From contig NC_065574.1 in NCBI RefSeq assembly GCF_937616625.2, positions 8,186,501 through 8,250,500 of the forward strand: a stretch of DNA of 64,000 nucleotides, in the 5' to 3' direction. Position numbers and translations under genes: made by a program. This document shows, piece after piece, positions 22,385 through 34,206 of this stretch; positions within the stretch are counted from its first letter, which is position 1, and every line of letters begins with the position of its first letter. The DNA comes from Mercurialis annua (taxonomy: Eukaryota; Streptophyta; Magnoliopsida; Malpighiales; Euphorbiaceae). The notes under the pieces are model-generated. The model was not told the origin of the DNA. It saw only the letters and a program-made list of their open reading frames with translations, and ran no database searches.

Positions 22385-23311
22385 GAACAAAGGATCAATT
22401 CACCCCCTCAACTTGGCACGAAATATCAAATGAGTCATTCTCGTCGTTTTTGGTACAAACAGACCCAAAAGTTGCGTTTTCGTATCAAAAAAGCCCCCGA
22501 GAGAGTGAGCTTCTTAATTTTCTTTAATTAACTTAATTAATCATATTTTAATTAATTAAAACTATAATTATACCTTAATTAAACTAATAAAACACATTTA
22601 ACTCTAATTAATTATATTTTAATAAAATTCATCAAAAAAATTATATTTTATTTAATCAAAACTCTTAATTATACCCTAATTTATTCTAATAAAACACAAT
22701 TAACTTTAATTCATCCCTCTTTTTTCGCCGGAATTTAATTTTCAGTCGATTTTTTTTACGGTTCTCGCATAATCGCATTGCAGACCCATCGGGTCTGCTC
22801 TTTGCCGGAGCAGACCCAGATGGGTCTGCTTCGCCAGAGCAGACCCATCTGGGTCTGCTCCTCCACGACGGAGGAGCAGACCCAGATGGGTCTGCTCCAC
22901 GGTGAGGAGCAGACCCGATCTGGGTCTGCTCCTCCACGACGGAGGAGCAGACCCAGATCGGGTCTGCTCCTACACGGTGAGGAGCAGACCCGATCTGGGT
23001 CTGCTCCTCAGTGGAGGAGTGCCATACTCCTCCGGCAGCCGGAGGAGTGCTCCTCCTCTACAATTTTTTTTTAAAAAATTAGATTTTTTTAACTTAGGTA
23101 TTAATTCAGTAATTTTTTAAAATAATGAGGACTATTCTAGATTTTTAACCAGGAGAGTGTGTTTCAAACGCGGGTTGAGAGTGGGCAAGAATGAGAGAGG
23201 GGCTGATTTGATACGAAAACGCAACTTTTGGGTCTGTTTGTACTAAAATCGTCCAAAATGACTCATTTGATATTTCGTGCCAAGTTGAGGGGGTGAATTG
23301 ATCCTTTGTTC
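22385..23311. mobile_element. 927-bp TIR element carrying a palindrome array
   Basis: Perfect 10-bp direct repeats GTGATAAATA (22375-22384 and 23312-23321) flank an element whose ends read GAACAAAGGATCAATTCACC on both strands. The terminal inverted repeats continue for more than 100 bp (blocks CTCAACTTGGCACGAAATAT and AGACCCAAAAGTTGCGTTTT recur inverted at the right end). The target-site length suggests the Mutator superfamily. Its right end is 257 bp upstream of the next gene's start codon, so it probably abuts or overlaps that promoter. There is no transposase. Confidence 0.85.
22780..23009. repeat. Tandem array of seven perfect palindromes
   Basis: Seven successive hairpin units share the core GCAGACCC...GGGTCTGC: 22780-22798, 22809-22830, 22837-22860, 22873-22898, 22904-22934, 22944-22970 and 22979-23009. 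Stems are 8 to 13 bp, perfect, with loops of 2 to 5 bases (GA, TC, GATCT, AGATC). Several spacers (CTCC-ACGAC-GGAG) are themselves palindromic. A different palindromic pair, GGAGGAGTG / ACTCCTCC, follows at 23014-23057. Open frames through it are artefacts of the repeat. Confidence 0.9.
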
Positions 23312-23567
23312 GTGATAAATAAAACCCGACCTCACCCTCAACTGCCCTCGCACAAATCGGTACACTGGCCCACTTGTCCACATGGCAATACAAGCTCTCT
23401 GACGAAAATGAGCTCGCCTTCCCAAACCCAAAAATCCCACGCCAAGAGTAACGGTCTCCTCCCCTTCCAAAAACCAACCAACAAACCTCCCTCATTTTCT
23501 CACTCACCACACTCTCCACAACAACAACCTAACCCTGCACTACAAACTTCACCTCCATTTCTTTACC

Positions 23568-26500
23568 ATGCTCAAACTGCGAAGCATTTTCAGTCGACAA
23601 CACAGAAAAAACAACGACGCCAATAATAATAACAACAACGGTAATACGAAGGTTCTACCGGAGAGACGCTGCTTCTCTACATTGTCACTAAACGAAGACG
23701 AAGAAGGTGATTCCGACGTCGTTAATGAGAATAGCAGGCTTGTTGTACGGAAGTATTCTTACTTTAAACTGCCGCAGCAGCTCTTTAAGCTCAATGTCCT
23801 CAAGCTCGATGGCTCTTCCTTCGGTAAATCAATTTAACTTGAGTTAATCAGTGTCTGTATATGATTTTGATTTTAATTAGAATTCTGTATTTGATTAGAT
23901 GTTAATATTGGGAGAAATGCGACGGTGGCAGAGTTAAAACTAGCAGTAGAGAAAACTTTTAGTTCTTCACCTGAAGAAGGATGTCAAGACAAGATTTCAT
24001 GGTAATTTTTTTTAAAAAAAAGTTACGAACCCTATGGCTATTTTTTTTTTAATATTGGAATTTTTTGATTGATTATTTTGAAGTGTTGAATGTTTGGTTG
24101 TTGATTTTGCATACAGGGTTCATGTATGGGGCCATTTTTGTTTGAGCTATCAAAATCAGAAGCTACTTAATGACAAAGCTTGCATTCGAGATTTTGGGAT
24201 CAAGGATGGCGATCAGGTTCTAACAATTTTTTTTTGGGTTATTTTGTTTAGGCTATATTTGGTGATAGATAAAGTGCATGTTTTGTATTTTTAGCTAGTA
24301 AGTTCACTTTTAGCTAGCCACTTTATGCAACACTCTGTAATTTGCAAGAATTTAGGATTAGACATTGGGTTGAGATTTTCTCTGGGAACGAAAAAACTTA
24401 TACATTGGTTATAATTGATTGGCACTTGATTTTTCTTCAGAGATTAGTATAGTATTATTAGACCTGAACTTGACCGTCTATTAGCTTAATCATTAGCTCA
24501 ATCTTCTTTGCATACATTTGTATATGTGTGCGTGTGTGTATATATATTATATATATACTAAATTATTATTCATGTTAATACATACTGAATTTGCGCGTTC
24601 GAACATCTAACAAATAGATAACCATCGCTAACCAATTCGTATGAATTCATACATTTTGACTCGCAATCATCCCTAATGAATTCCAGTTTCCCTCTCATTT
24701 TAGAGCCTTCAACTAGATCTATGTTTCTTCTCGAGATAGTACTGAAATAGAAGATAATAATTGGGTACTGAGGGGTCAAATTTCGTGCTTCTTTGATGTT
24801 GTTTCAATTGATGCAGACCTCAAGAGAATATCTAGAACAAAATTTAAGGTGGGAACAATGTGTATGTCAATTTGATGTCAACTTTCAACTGCTACAGTTT
24901 TTTTTAGCCCATTACATATTTATGAGAGAGAAACGAAACAGGATAATAGAAAATAAGATGAAATGTAAATCCCGTTTTGTGTCTCAATCTCTGAATTGCA
25001 GGCTTCTCATCCTTGCCACAGCTTCCTGAAAATGATAAATAGCAGTTACTAACGTATTTACATTAGCTGTTGCGCTACTTAATCTTTTGTAGCTCTCTCA
25101 TTGGCTGCTCTAATATTCCTTCCAAAATTCTTTTTGTTTGTGTTTAAGAAGCTTTCTGTTGGTATTTGTGCAGCTTCAATTTGTTAGGCATATGTCCATC
25201 AGGTATCCAAAGTCAAGACAACCTCAGAATCAAAATGTTGTTCGGAAACTATTGTGAGTATCTACTACTTCTTCTTCTTATGATTGTTACACATGATTGC
25301 TGCATAAAAATGGAATGGTTGAAGCTACTGCTTAGACATGCTGACAATCAGGCTAAAGATGACATTTTTCCCTAATATCTCGCGTGGCGGTATAATTTCT
25401 TATTAGTGACTCAATTGCTTGAACCGTAAACACCTAACAGTCACCTAATACATATTCCTTATATCTGGTCTGTCATGATCAGAAATAAGGAATTTCTGAC
25501 TAACAAACCTTATGGGTTGAGGCACTGGAGGAAGCATAAACAGAAACAAAGTTTTATAATGTGCTTCTGCTGCAAATTGTGGCATTGAGCACTTACAGCA
25601 GTTTGTCCTTGTGAGTTTAAATTGCTCCTTAGATTCTGTGCTTCAGCATATTTTGGAAATTTAGGTACTACCCGTCCCTCTCCGTCCCTCTCTGACCCTC
25701 TTTCGTATAGTCTGCTAAGAGCTATCATTGAGATCAAGATTGAGCATCAACTTTGAAGTTAGGGACTACAAAGTCATGCCACTAAATGCTCTCATCGTCA
25801 CTGTTCATTAGGAGTGTGCAAAAACCAAACAAAACTGAATAACCTAACCTAACTGACAAATTCGGTTAAGTTCCCTTCGACATTATTGAAAAAATATTTT
25901 TTAGTTTGGTTTTGATTTTGAAAATAAAAGATGTCAGTTCAGTTTTGGTACAAATCAGACAGAAAAAACCGAACCAACGCAACTGGTTTGATTTGGTCTG
26001 GTTTGAAATAGTTTAAATTCTTATAAATTTGGCTTGGTTTAAAAAAATTTAAATGTTGGTCTTGTTTGGTTCGGTTCTGTTCAGTTTGAACCGAATGCAC
26101 ACCCCTACTAATTCAAATGCTTGTATGAAATTTTCAACTAGCTCTATCTCCATTGAATGTAAGCTGCAGAATTTGGCAAAGCTATCATTTATCTGATTCT
26201 CTACATTCGCATATCTTATAAAGTTGCTGCTCATATTCATTTCCTGTTTCCTATTTCAATCCCACACTTGCTATTTTGAAGTTCCACTGTTAAATGCATT
26301 GCTTCATCGTACTGATAGCTCATATATATTATAAGGCTGCCTTCTGGAGATACTCAGAAAAAGAAAGAACAGCAGACTAATGTCGATCACTCCAACCCGA
26401 AAGAGAATGAAGATGACAACTCCATCTATAGCTTGGAAGATGAGGAGGAAATACCAATGCCAGAGTTCAAGTTAGCTCACTTCTTAAAAGGATGGTTATC

Positions 26501-26627
26501 ATACTCTAAATTATGGGGAACTAGTACTACTGGTTCAAGAAGAGGATCACATAATCAAAATCGGCCTTCGAGATTCTCGTTACAGTGCTTAGGAGGCAGA
26601 CCAAAGATGATAAAACTTCAAAGCTAA
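23568..26627 (+). CDS. Ubiquitin-like SNRNP25 (U11/U12-25K)-type protein
   Basis: Five exons join in phase (23568-23823, 23899-24001, 24117-24216, 25174-25253, 26336-26627) to give 276 residues. The middle (about residues 72-160) is a ubiquitin-like fold of the SNRNP25 type: a 'TVAELKLAVE'-like segment, then ISWVHVWGHFCLSYQNQKLL, then DFGIKDGDQ and QFVRH. In animals and plants the founding member is a 25-kDa subunit of the U11/U12 di-snRNP of the minor spliceosome. Plants also have longer paralogues, usually labelled only ubiquitin-like superfamily. This protein has extra basic and Asn-rich N-terminal (1-70) and acidic and basic C-terminal parts, so it may be a paralogue rather than the core subunit. 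Intron 3 (about 960 bp) carries a TG/TA microsatellite and intron 4 (about 1.08 kb) a repeat. Splice sites are GT-AG. Function beyond the fold is inferred. Confidence 0.85.
24521..24558. repeat. TG/TA microsatellite in intron 3
   Basis: A run of alternating TATATGTGTGCGTGTGTGTA then TATATATTATATATATA lies inside intron 3 of the ubiquitin-like gene. It is likely length-polymorphic. Confidence 0.8.
25811..26105. repeat. MITE-like repeat with GGTTYGGTT core in intron 4
   Basis: The ends are inverted: GGAGTGTGCAAAAACCAAAC on the left and GGGGTGTGCATTCGGTTCAA (reverse complement) on the right. The core is rich in CGGTTTGGTT-like words. Repeats beginning GGGGTGTGC with CGGTTCGGTT cores are common in dicot introns. 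Target duplication is unclear. Confidence 0.5.
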
Positions 26628-27817
26628 CAGCAATAAAGATAGGATCTGTGTAAGTATAAATGGTTGGTTTTACTTTGGTGTTAGGTTTTATTCAGTTTAA
26701 AATGCGTAATTATGGAGAAGAGTGAGTCTCAAGTTTTAGCAACTTAGCCATACTCTATTAGGCACCGCAAGTTGTGTCATGGTTTGCAGACAATAGAGGC
26801 GTGCAAGCAAGCAATTTGGAGGATAGTTTTTTTACATTATTTAGGACGAATGATTCAATTGAATATATTGGATAGTAGTGTAGAGTGGGATGTATATGCC
26901 TTATTCTTACGTAGACAACAAGCTTCCTTAATATCTTTGAAACGTTATTAGAATTTGTATCCACTAAAATTACATCATTTTCTTATCTCTAGACAGTAGA
27001 CTTTTGATGGAACATTGGAAGGAATAATGAAACAGAAAATATATAAACAAACAAAAATAAAATCTATAATTTTAGACATGAGAAGTTTTTTTTACAATAT
27101 AGATATTTTTTTATCTAGATTTGGTAATATGAGAGATACATGGACTTAACGAATTAAATATATAAAAAAATCTCTAACATATTTATCGCCCACTTCTTAT
27201 TTTACTAACATTCTATACCTTATGTCCATACATCTTTGATAAACCGGGTCTAGTTTAAAATCTCTCGATAAGCAATAATATGATCATGGTTAAAATGCAT
27301 TCTTCAAATGTTGAAATTAAAGTTTCACTAAAATATGTGATTTCCATTTTTTATTAATCTCATAAAGAAAATTATGAAACAGTGAAAATTTAATTTGGTC
27401 AATTACAATAAAATGAATTTAGTACCGAAGTAAAGAGTGGAACTAAAGTTTTCCTTTTAAATTCGAAAGGAATTGAAGTTAATGAATCCATTTTTTTTTT
27501 GTGCAAATAAAATTCAATGAAACGAAAAAAATAATCCAAAACTGTATATGTGACGTGGCAAAAGAATGACAGCGGCAGCAGTAAACAATCTATCTCACCC
27601 ACCGTCACTTTAGATCATTTAAACAACTGATATTTAATTAAAGATTTTTAATGGCATCCAAAAATTCGAATTCTAGATAGACTGTCGTCGAGATTACAGA
27701 AAGATTCTCTTCGCTCACCGGTAAGTTCATACTTCTCCAAGTCTGTTTGGTTCCCGAGAAAATGAAAGTGAATTTTTGATAGCGTGATTATTCTTTCTTT
27801 AACACCAGCAGGAAAAA
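26628..27817. other. Intergenic region and KOC1-like 5' UTR intron
   Basis: This holds the 3' UTR of the ubiquitin-like gene, an AT-rich intergenic stretch with no recognisable element, and the leader of the next gene. A probable 5' UTR intron runs 27721-27811 (donor CCG|GTAAGT, acceptor CCAGCAG|GA), ending seven bases before the start codon. Confidence 0.5.
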
Positions 27818-30800
27818 ATGGCTGAAAAGATTAAACTCCCTGAGCCAGTTACTTCCTTCGAGTACATGCTTTTCGAAGGAGATCCCGACCACTTAACACC
27901 AGTCGTTGCTACACCTACGCAGATCTCACCGTGGATTGAACCTTCCGATTTGAAACTAAAGCACAGAATCGGACGTGGCGTTTTCGGCGATGTTTGGTTA
28001 GCTACTCATCATCAGTCTGCTCGTGATTTTGAGGAGCATCATGAAGTTGCTGTTAAACTGTTGCATCCATTAAAAGAGGAGCTAACGCAAATATTTGTAG
28101 ATAAGTTTGAGAAGTTATTTTTTAAGTTGAGAGAATGTTTAGGTGTTGGTTGGTTGTATGGTGTTTCGATTATTAATGGACAGATATGTATTGCTATGAA
28201 ATTTTATGAGGGTTCAGTTGCTGATAGAATAGGTTTAGTGAAAGGAGGCAAGCTTCAATTATCAGATGTTTTGAGGTGAGTTTCATTCTTCTGATTAGAT
28301 TAATGATTTTTTTAGGGGTTTTATTTGATTCTCAGAGTAGTTAATCCTATGAATCACTTAATTTTCATTTTTTTATTTCAGTTATCAAATTTAATTTTTT
28401 CTTTTTGGTTTCTGTACTTAAATTTCAATTTTAATTTGTTTTTCTGGAAAAAAATGTTTAGGTAGCAGTCGGATTTTGATATGCGGCAGCCGGATTTAGC
28501 TAGTTTTATCTTGAAAATTTATCACACATACATAAGAAGGGAGTGTTTAGGTTAAATTATGCATACATGACAAGTTTTTAGTGTCTTGAAAAACCAAAAT
28601 GAAAATAATAATTATTAAAGTTCAGTAATGGAAATGAAAAAAAATGAAAGTTTAGTTATCCTAAGGATCAGTTACTCTAATTCTCATTTTGAGTTGATTG
28701 TGTTTACAGGTATGGGATAGATTTGGCAAAAGGAATACAAGAGCTGCACTCAATTGGCTTGCTGGTGTTAAACATTAAACCTTCCAACTTTCTTCTTAAT
28801 GAGCAGGATCATGCAGTTCTTGGAGATTTTGGTATGCCTTTTCTGCTACACAGGATTCCCTTGCGGAATTCGGAGATGGCTTTAAGACTTGGCACGCCAA
28901 ATTACATGGCTCCGGAACAGTGGGAACCGGAAGTACGTGGTCCTATATCGGTTGAGACAGATTCTTGGGGATTTGGATGTAGCATAGTGGAGATGTTGAC
29001 TGGTGTCCAGCCTTTTTTTGGGAAATCCATTCAAGAAATATATCAGTCAGTTGTGATCAAGCAAGAAAAACCGCATATTCCGAATGGCCTTCCTCCTGCA
29101 GTTGAAAATGTCATTCATGGATGCTTCCAGTATGATCTCCGAAACCGTCCTGTCATGGAAGATATTTTGTTAGCATTTCAAAGGTATTTCCTTTTATTAG
29201 CTTTATTTACAGTTAATTTAAAAAGTTGAGTGCTTGATCTTGTTATAATTGGATTATATGAATTTATTATTAATGTCTTTCTTTGTTTTGTGCACCATGC
29301 GACTTATTGTGGCACATTATTGTACTGTTTAGAAACGTTTTTTGATTGCCACTTATTCCGTTCATAAGAAGAAAGGACTGCCTTATTCTGAGCTAATTAG
29401 TACTCCCTCCGTCACAAATTGATAGGCACTATTTTAAGTTTCTTTGTCCCAAATTATAGGCAGTCATTTATTGCTAAAATGATAAAATGGTATGAAAACC
29501 CTCATTAACTATATTATATTACATTAAAAAAAGAGCAAATACCACTAAAAGACAAAGTCAACACTGCATTAAATAAGGGTAAGTGTGGTGTGTTTTTATG
29601 AAATTACTCATTTTACATAGATTTGCTAAATTCCTTAATATTTGTGTTTGTCCTAAACTGCCTATCAATTTGGGACGAAGGGAGTAATTATTAAGAAAGT
29701 ATTGTGAATATGATATCTGGATGTTCCCTTTGTTTTTTGCCCTCTTTTCCAGTTAGTAGTTTCTCTTATTTGTGTCTTTTCTCCAATGATGCTATAAACA
29801 AAATTAACTTGGCCTGATGCTGTATGTGGTCTCAGAAATATGTTACTTTTGTTTGACTTATTGAAGTTTGCTATTGTTTTTCCTTTTTCTAGGCAACTTC
29901 TCTTCTTCCACGTCCCTATGTTTTATTTATTTAGTGCAGTAAAGGAAGAAGATCTAACAAGAAACTTGCCTGTTGCACTTCAGAGGGAATGAACTGCTTT
30001 ATGTTCACATTTGATTTTTTAAACCCTTCATAAGATATCATGGTGCTGTGCAGCTTTATACATGAATTTGAAGCCATTTGAACATAAAATCCAGATATTT
30101 TAAAGATTTTAAAGATCTTCTGTATAAACCTTCCATAGACAGAAATTGAATCTGAAATAATGAAAATAATATTTGTAAGATTCTAATTATGATCTGCACT
30201 TGTTAACTACAGTACTTTTTTGCTGCACTATTATCACCTTAAATTCCGATAGAAGTTCTGTTGATTGTATCAGCAGGCATATTCTATTCGACTCTAAAGC
30301 TGTTCAATTGTGGTTTGAATTAGAATTATATTTTGTTGGAGCTGGTTTCATTTAAGATTCAAGAAAATGTTTTTTTTTCCTGCCACTGCACTGGTAGGTT
30401 TCCATTGCAACTAGCAGCAAAGAAAATAAAGGATGCGTCATGCTAGGAAAAGGGCTTACTGAAACAATTCATTCTTTTTTCATTGTGTTTTTTTCATGCA
30501 CTTACTTTCATCTTATTTTTATTCCTTAGATTGCATTTTGATGAATTACTTTGCACTTGCAGCTCACTGAACGCTCTTTCTAGCGATGGAGGATGGGATG
30601 ATCTGGAAAGCAGAGGCCTTGCTGGAAAATCAATTGGTGGCTATACTGCTTGGTACCTCTCGAAGGACCATCTCCAAGTGGGCGACACCATTCGTTCTAG
30701 AAAATCTCTGAAAGCAAGTAAACATCAAAACATAAATGTTCCTAAAGGAATTGTAGTTGGTCCAGAAAATGATACTGATAAAAGTGGTTATGTGCTCGTG

Positions 30801-31505
30801 AACGTTTCTGGAATGCAGAATTCTTTGAGAGTACAAGAGTCAACACTAGAAAGGGTAACATTTGGTTTTGCAGCAGGAGATTGGGTGCGCCTCAAGGAAG
30901 AACAAAGCGGACATTCTCTTGTGGGAATTCTACACTCAGTGCAGCGTGATGGAAGTGTTTCAGTCGGATTTGTAGGGTTAGAGACTCTGTGGATGGGCAG
31001 CTATTCTGATATTCAAAAGGTTAAAGGTTATCGTGTGGGACAATTCGTAAGGCTGAAGACCAATGTTGTTACTCCCCGATTTGAATGGCCTCGTAAAAGA
31101 GGAGGATGGGCTACTGGGAGGATTTCACAGGTTCTGCCAAACGGTTGTCTTCTTGTGGGTTTCCCTGGGAGGTTTGTGTTTGGCGATGAATCCAACAGCT
31201 TCCTAGCAGATCCAGCTGAAGCGGAACTAGTTTCTTTTGATACTTGTCCTGGAGTCGTGGACAAATATCATCTCATCGAGGATTTTCACTGGGCCGTAAG
31301 GCCCCTCACAATTGCATTGGGTTTATTTACTGCCACGAAGCTTACTCTATCTGTCGGACGAACAGTAAGCACGAAACTGAGGAAGTGCCGAAAATCAGGT
31401 GACGGCAATAATCAGGACCGCCGGAGTGGTGATGCAAATTGGATACCACCACCAGTAGCAAACATCCTTTTTAAAGAAGGTGCAGCCGCAGTCTCTGCCA
31501 GGTAA
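27818..31505 (+). CDS. KOC1: KOC1-like chloroplast outer-envelope protein kinase
   Basis: Three exons (27818-28275, 28710-29183, 30563-31505) give 624 residues. An N-terminal kinase domain (about 45-310) is followed by a long C-terminal region of repeated 'GDWVRLKE', 'GQFVRLK', 'VGF' SH3/Mib-like beta segments as in KEG-type proteins, then a hydrophobic segment at about 559-579 and a basic tail. This matches what I recall of Arabidopsis KOC1 (At4g32250, about 611 residues), an outer-envelope kinase tied to plastid protein import; the identification is by memory, not alignment. The Gly loop IGRGVFGDVW, lysine K80 and DFG (D192) are present, but the HRD position reads V-L-N, so the usual catalytic Asp is Asn174. 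The start is supported by Kozak-like AAAAAATGGC and a 5' UTR intron. Intron 2 contains a Stowaway element. Confidence 0.82.
29403..29684. mobile_element. Stowaway-type MITE in KOC1-like intron 2
   Basis: The termini CTCCCTCCGTCACAAATTGA and the inverted CTCCCTTCGTCCCAAATTGA at the right are the classic Stowaway (Tc1/mariner) ends. It is flanked by TA on both sides (29401-29402 and 29685-29686), the expected target duplication. The length is 282 bp, without coding sequence. Confidence 0.92.
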
Positions 31506-32232
31506 CGTGTCAGCCATGGATAAGTTTCATAGCCTGTGAACCGGAGAAGATTAGTGTATATCTTTGTATAGAATGATGTTTATACGGATGCATTGGTTCC
31601 AGTGCCAATACTGTATAGCTTGGAAATAAATGTATTAATCATGTATAGATATAAACTTTGATGTATATATATGCAGCATATACTTAATGATTTCCATGAT
31701 CACTGATTGCCAACTGTTATATTGCACAAAAATATTTGAAAACAGCAAAACAAAATATGGAAATATATCCTTTTATAAGAGTAAGTTATAAATATAAGAT
31801 TAGTTTCGGCGTGTTTTCGGAAGTGGAAATGAAATAGCGGAAATAGCACAAGACTCAAAATATAGAGCTCAGATAAATTTTCATTAAATTGTGTTGGCTA
31901 TGGAATGGGTAGTCCTATAACTCCTGTGACTGTACACCTTTTCTTAAACTTTCTTGCAGCTATCAGGTGTCTCAGGATTGCTTACCGAAAATCAACTGCT
32001 TCTGTTATAAAGCAGCTCAATCTTTAGTGAACATCACATAAATGGGCCTAAGCCCATTTGGGTATTACCAACAGGCCCAGCCCATATAAGCACACACTAA
32101 TTTTTCTCATAAATTGACCAAACTTGTCCTGACTTCCGTTCTCCCTATTAATTTCCAGTTTCCAACTTCCAATACATGCAAAGCAGAGAGTAAAAAAAGA
32201 AAAGAAAAATCAAGAAAACGCACTGAACGACA
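31506..32232 (+). promoter_or_regulatory. Intergenic region with site II promoter cluster
   Basis: This holds the KOC1-like 3' UTR and the promoter of the DOG1-domain gene. Between 32043 and 32084 lie TGGGCC, AGCCCA and GGCCCAGCCCA, a dense cluster of site II (TGGGCY) motifs about 150-190 bp upstream of the next start codon. Such clusters bind TCP factors and mark growth-linked promoters. Confidence 0.55.
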
Positions 32233-34206
32233 ATGGCAGGAGAAGTACCACAACTCCTCATGTAAGTTCCTTTTACTCAATCTCTGCGCGTTATATTTAA
32301 AGAGGTTTCACTTTTACATTTATGTTTTCTTGGCGAGAAAAAATGCGGGAAAGGAAAAGAAAATCAGAGTTTTAATGGAAACTAAAAAAGTTCATTTCTT
32401 GAACTTATATATGAGAAAGACGAGTTAATTGTGGGCAAGAACGTTATGTATATCAAGAAATGGTTATATAGTTACTCTTTTCTTGTTAAAGAATCATTTT
32501 CTAATATTGGTTAAATTGAATTATTAGAGCAATTGATTTATATGGTTATGTTTTTGTAAAGGAATTTGTACGAAGAGAGTGAATTTGATGGAGAAGATGA
32601 AGAATCAGAGAGTGTAAATCATGAAATGGAGGCTACAACTGAGAATGTACAGTGCATGATTCTCCACAGGGCTGAAACAAGTAAGAAAGGTACAATCTCC
32701 CTAAACCTTATCTCTTTATTCACTCCAATATTATTATACTAGGGTAGATAGAGGTTAAAATACATGGGCATCTTTGTTCAATATCCTTGCTTTAGGAATT
32801 TTGATGATTCTTCTGTTTTTTCATCATGTTTGGTCTGGAAGGGATGAAACTTTCTATTTTGGTCCAAAACTGAAAACCCTTTTTTTTCCCCTTTCTATCT
32901 ATCACTTTGTGCTTTTTTATGGTAATATGCAAAATAGAAATGTTGTTGTGCTTCATGCCTGTCTAAGTATTTTCTAGACACTAGGTAAGATGATATTTGA
33001 TAGTTGATACATAATTACACTAATATCGAATTGACTTCCGGATTTCTTACTGTAAGCTATGAGGAACTACACTTGACGTGCTTCATGCCTGTTCTTTGAG
33101 CTAATTAGATCAAATTTACAAAGTATCATCCTTCTTTATTAGGTGACAAGTAATGGCTTCATTTATGCCAATGTCCACTGAATGTCATCTACGAGAATTT
33201 CTGTGCGTGCATATGTAACACTTACCTGGTTAAGCTTTCATGTGTTTTTATGCATTTGTTTTACGCAAATGAAATTAAGTATTGTAGTGAGCTGTCAGTT
33301 AACATGGTAATTAGGTGAAGAGCTCTCCTTAGCAAAGTATGGTGTGTGGAGACAAGATCAGAAGAGTAGAGCAGCTAGGCTGCAGAAACAACTAAAGGCG
33401 AGGTGGGAGCTTGAGCAGCTAATTCAGGAGCAATTGAGTAGATTCAACGCCCATTATAACTGTACTATGGTTCCAACCAGGCTCAAGGAGGTTGCAGAGT
33501 TTCTTATGCCTAAATGGGCTCCACCTCATGAACTAGCTGCAGTCACCTGGCTTGGTGAATGGCGACCCTCTGCGATCCTGGACCTCCTCCGTGGCCTGAC
33601 AAACACCTCATCAACTTCATGGACTTCATCACTAAGAGACTCAAATGGCATCGACAGGCTGCTCTCGCAGGTTATCAACGAGATACGCATTGAGGAGGCA
33701 ATAATTGAAGCAGAGATGGCTGAAATTCAAGCCACATGTGTCCTTTACCTTCCTTTTTCGCCTCTCAACAATCATCGACCACGTAATGATGCATTAAGTT
33801 GCATTCAAGCTGAGTTCAACAAGATTCAAAGAGTTATCACTAAGGCCCAACAACTCAGGTCCACTTTCTTTCCTTCCAATAAATAACCAGAAATTGAATT
33901 GCATGAAATATATCTTTTATATCGTATTCCTTTGTTACTTTTCTGGTTTCTATTCCTCCTCATCGGAATTGGCGAGGTTTACGAACTGGCAATTTGGATA
34001 TGTGTTGCAGGTATAAGGCATTGGAGTTAGTGGTGAAGAAGGTGTTAGTTCAAACTGATGCAGCACAGTTCTTAGTGGCATTTGTGGAAATTCAAGATTT
34101 AATACATAAGTTTGCAGAAAGACAGAAGTTACCAAAGCTTCCAGCCAATGTCCCTGTCAAGTCCTTGTCTCATATCTCGAAGGAAAGCAAGATCAATAGA
34201 TTTTAG
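32233..34206 (+). CDS. DOG1-domain protein (TGA factor-like, no bZIP)
   Basis: Four exons join in phase (32233-32261, 32562-32689, 33315-33858, 34011-34206) for 298 residues. After an acidic N-terminus (ESEFDGEDEESES), residues about 60-280 form a DOG1-type domain: W-containing helix (YGVWRQDQ), a Q/R-rich helix, HYNCT, then PPHELAAVTWLGEWRPS, the most typical signature of this family, followed by a long helix ending RYKALELVVKKVL. DOG1-domain proteins include seed dormancy regulators, the pollen aperture factor INP1 and the C-terminal part of TGA bZIP factors. There is no basic leucine zipper here, so direct DNA binding is not expected. The first exon has only 29 coding bases; its start follows the site II promoter cluster. 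The precise subfamily and role are not determined. Confidence 0.8.

Noticed and set aside
22780..23009. CRISPR-like array
   Set aside because: Units are palindromes with near-identical spacers in a plant TIR element; there are no unique spacers and no cas genes.
22686..23120. Open frames through the GGAGCAGACCC array
   Set aside because: The frames exist on both strands only because the palindromes lack stops. Composition is pure repeat.
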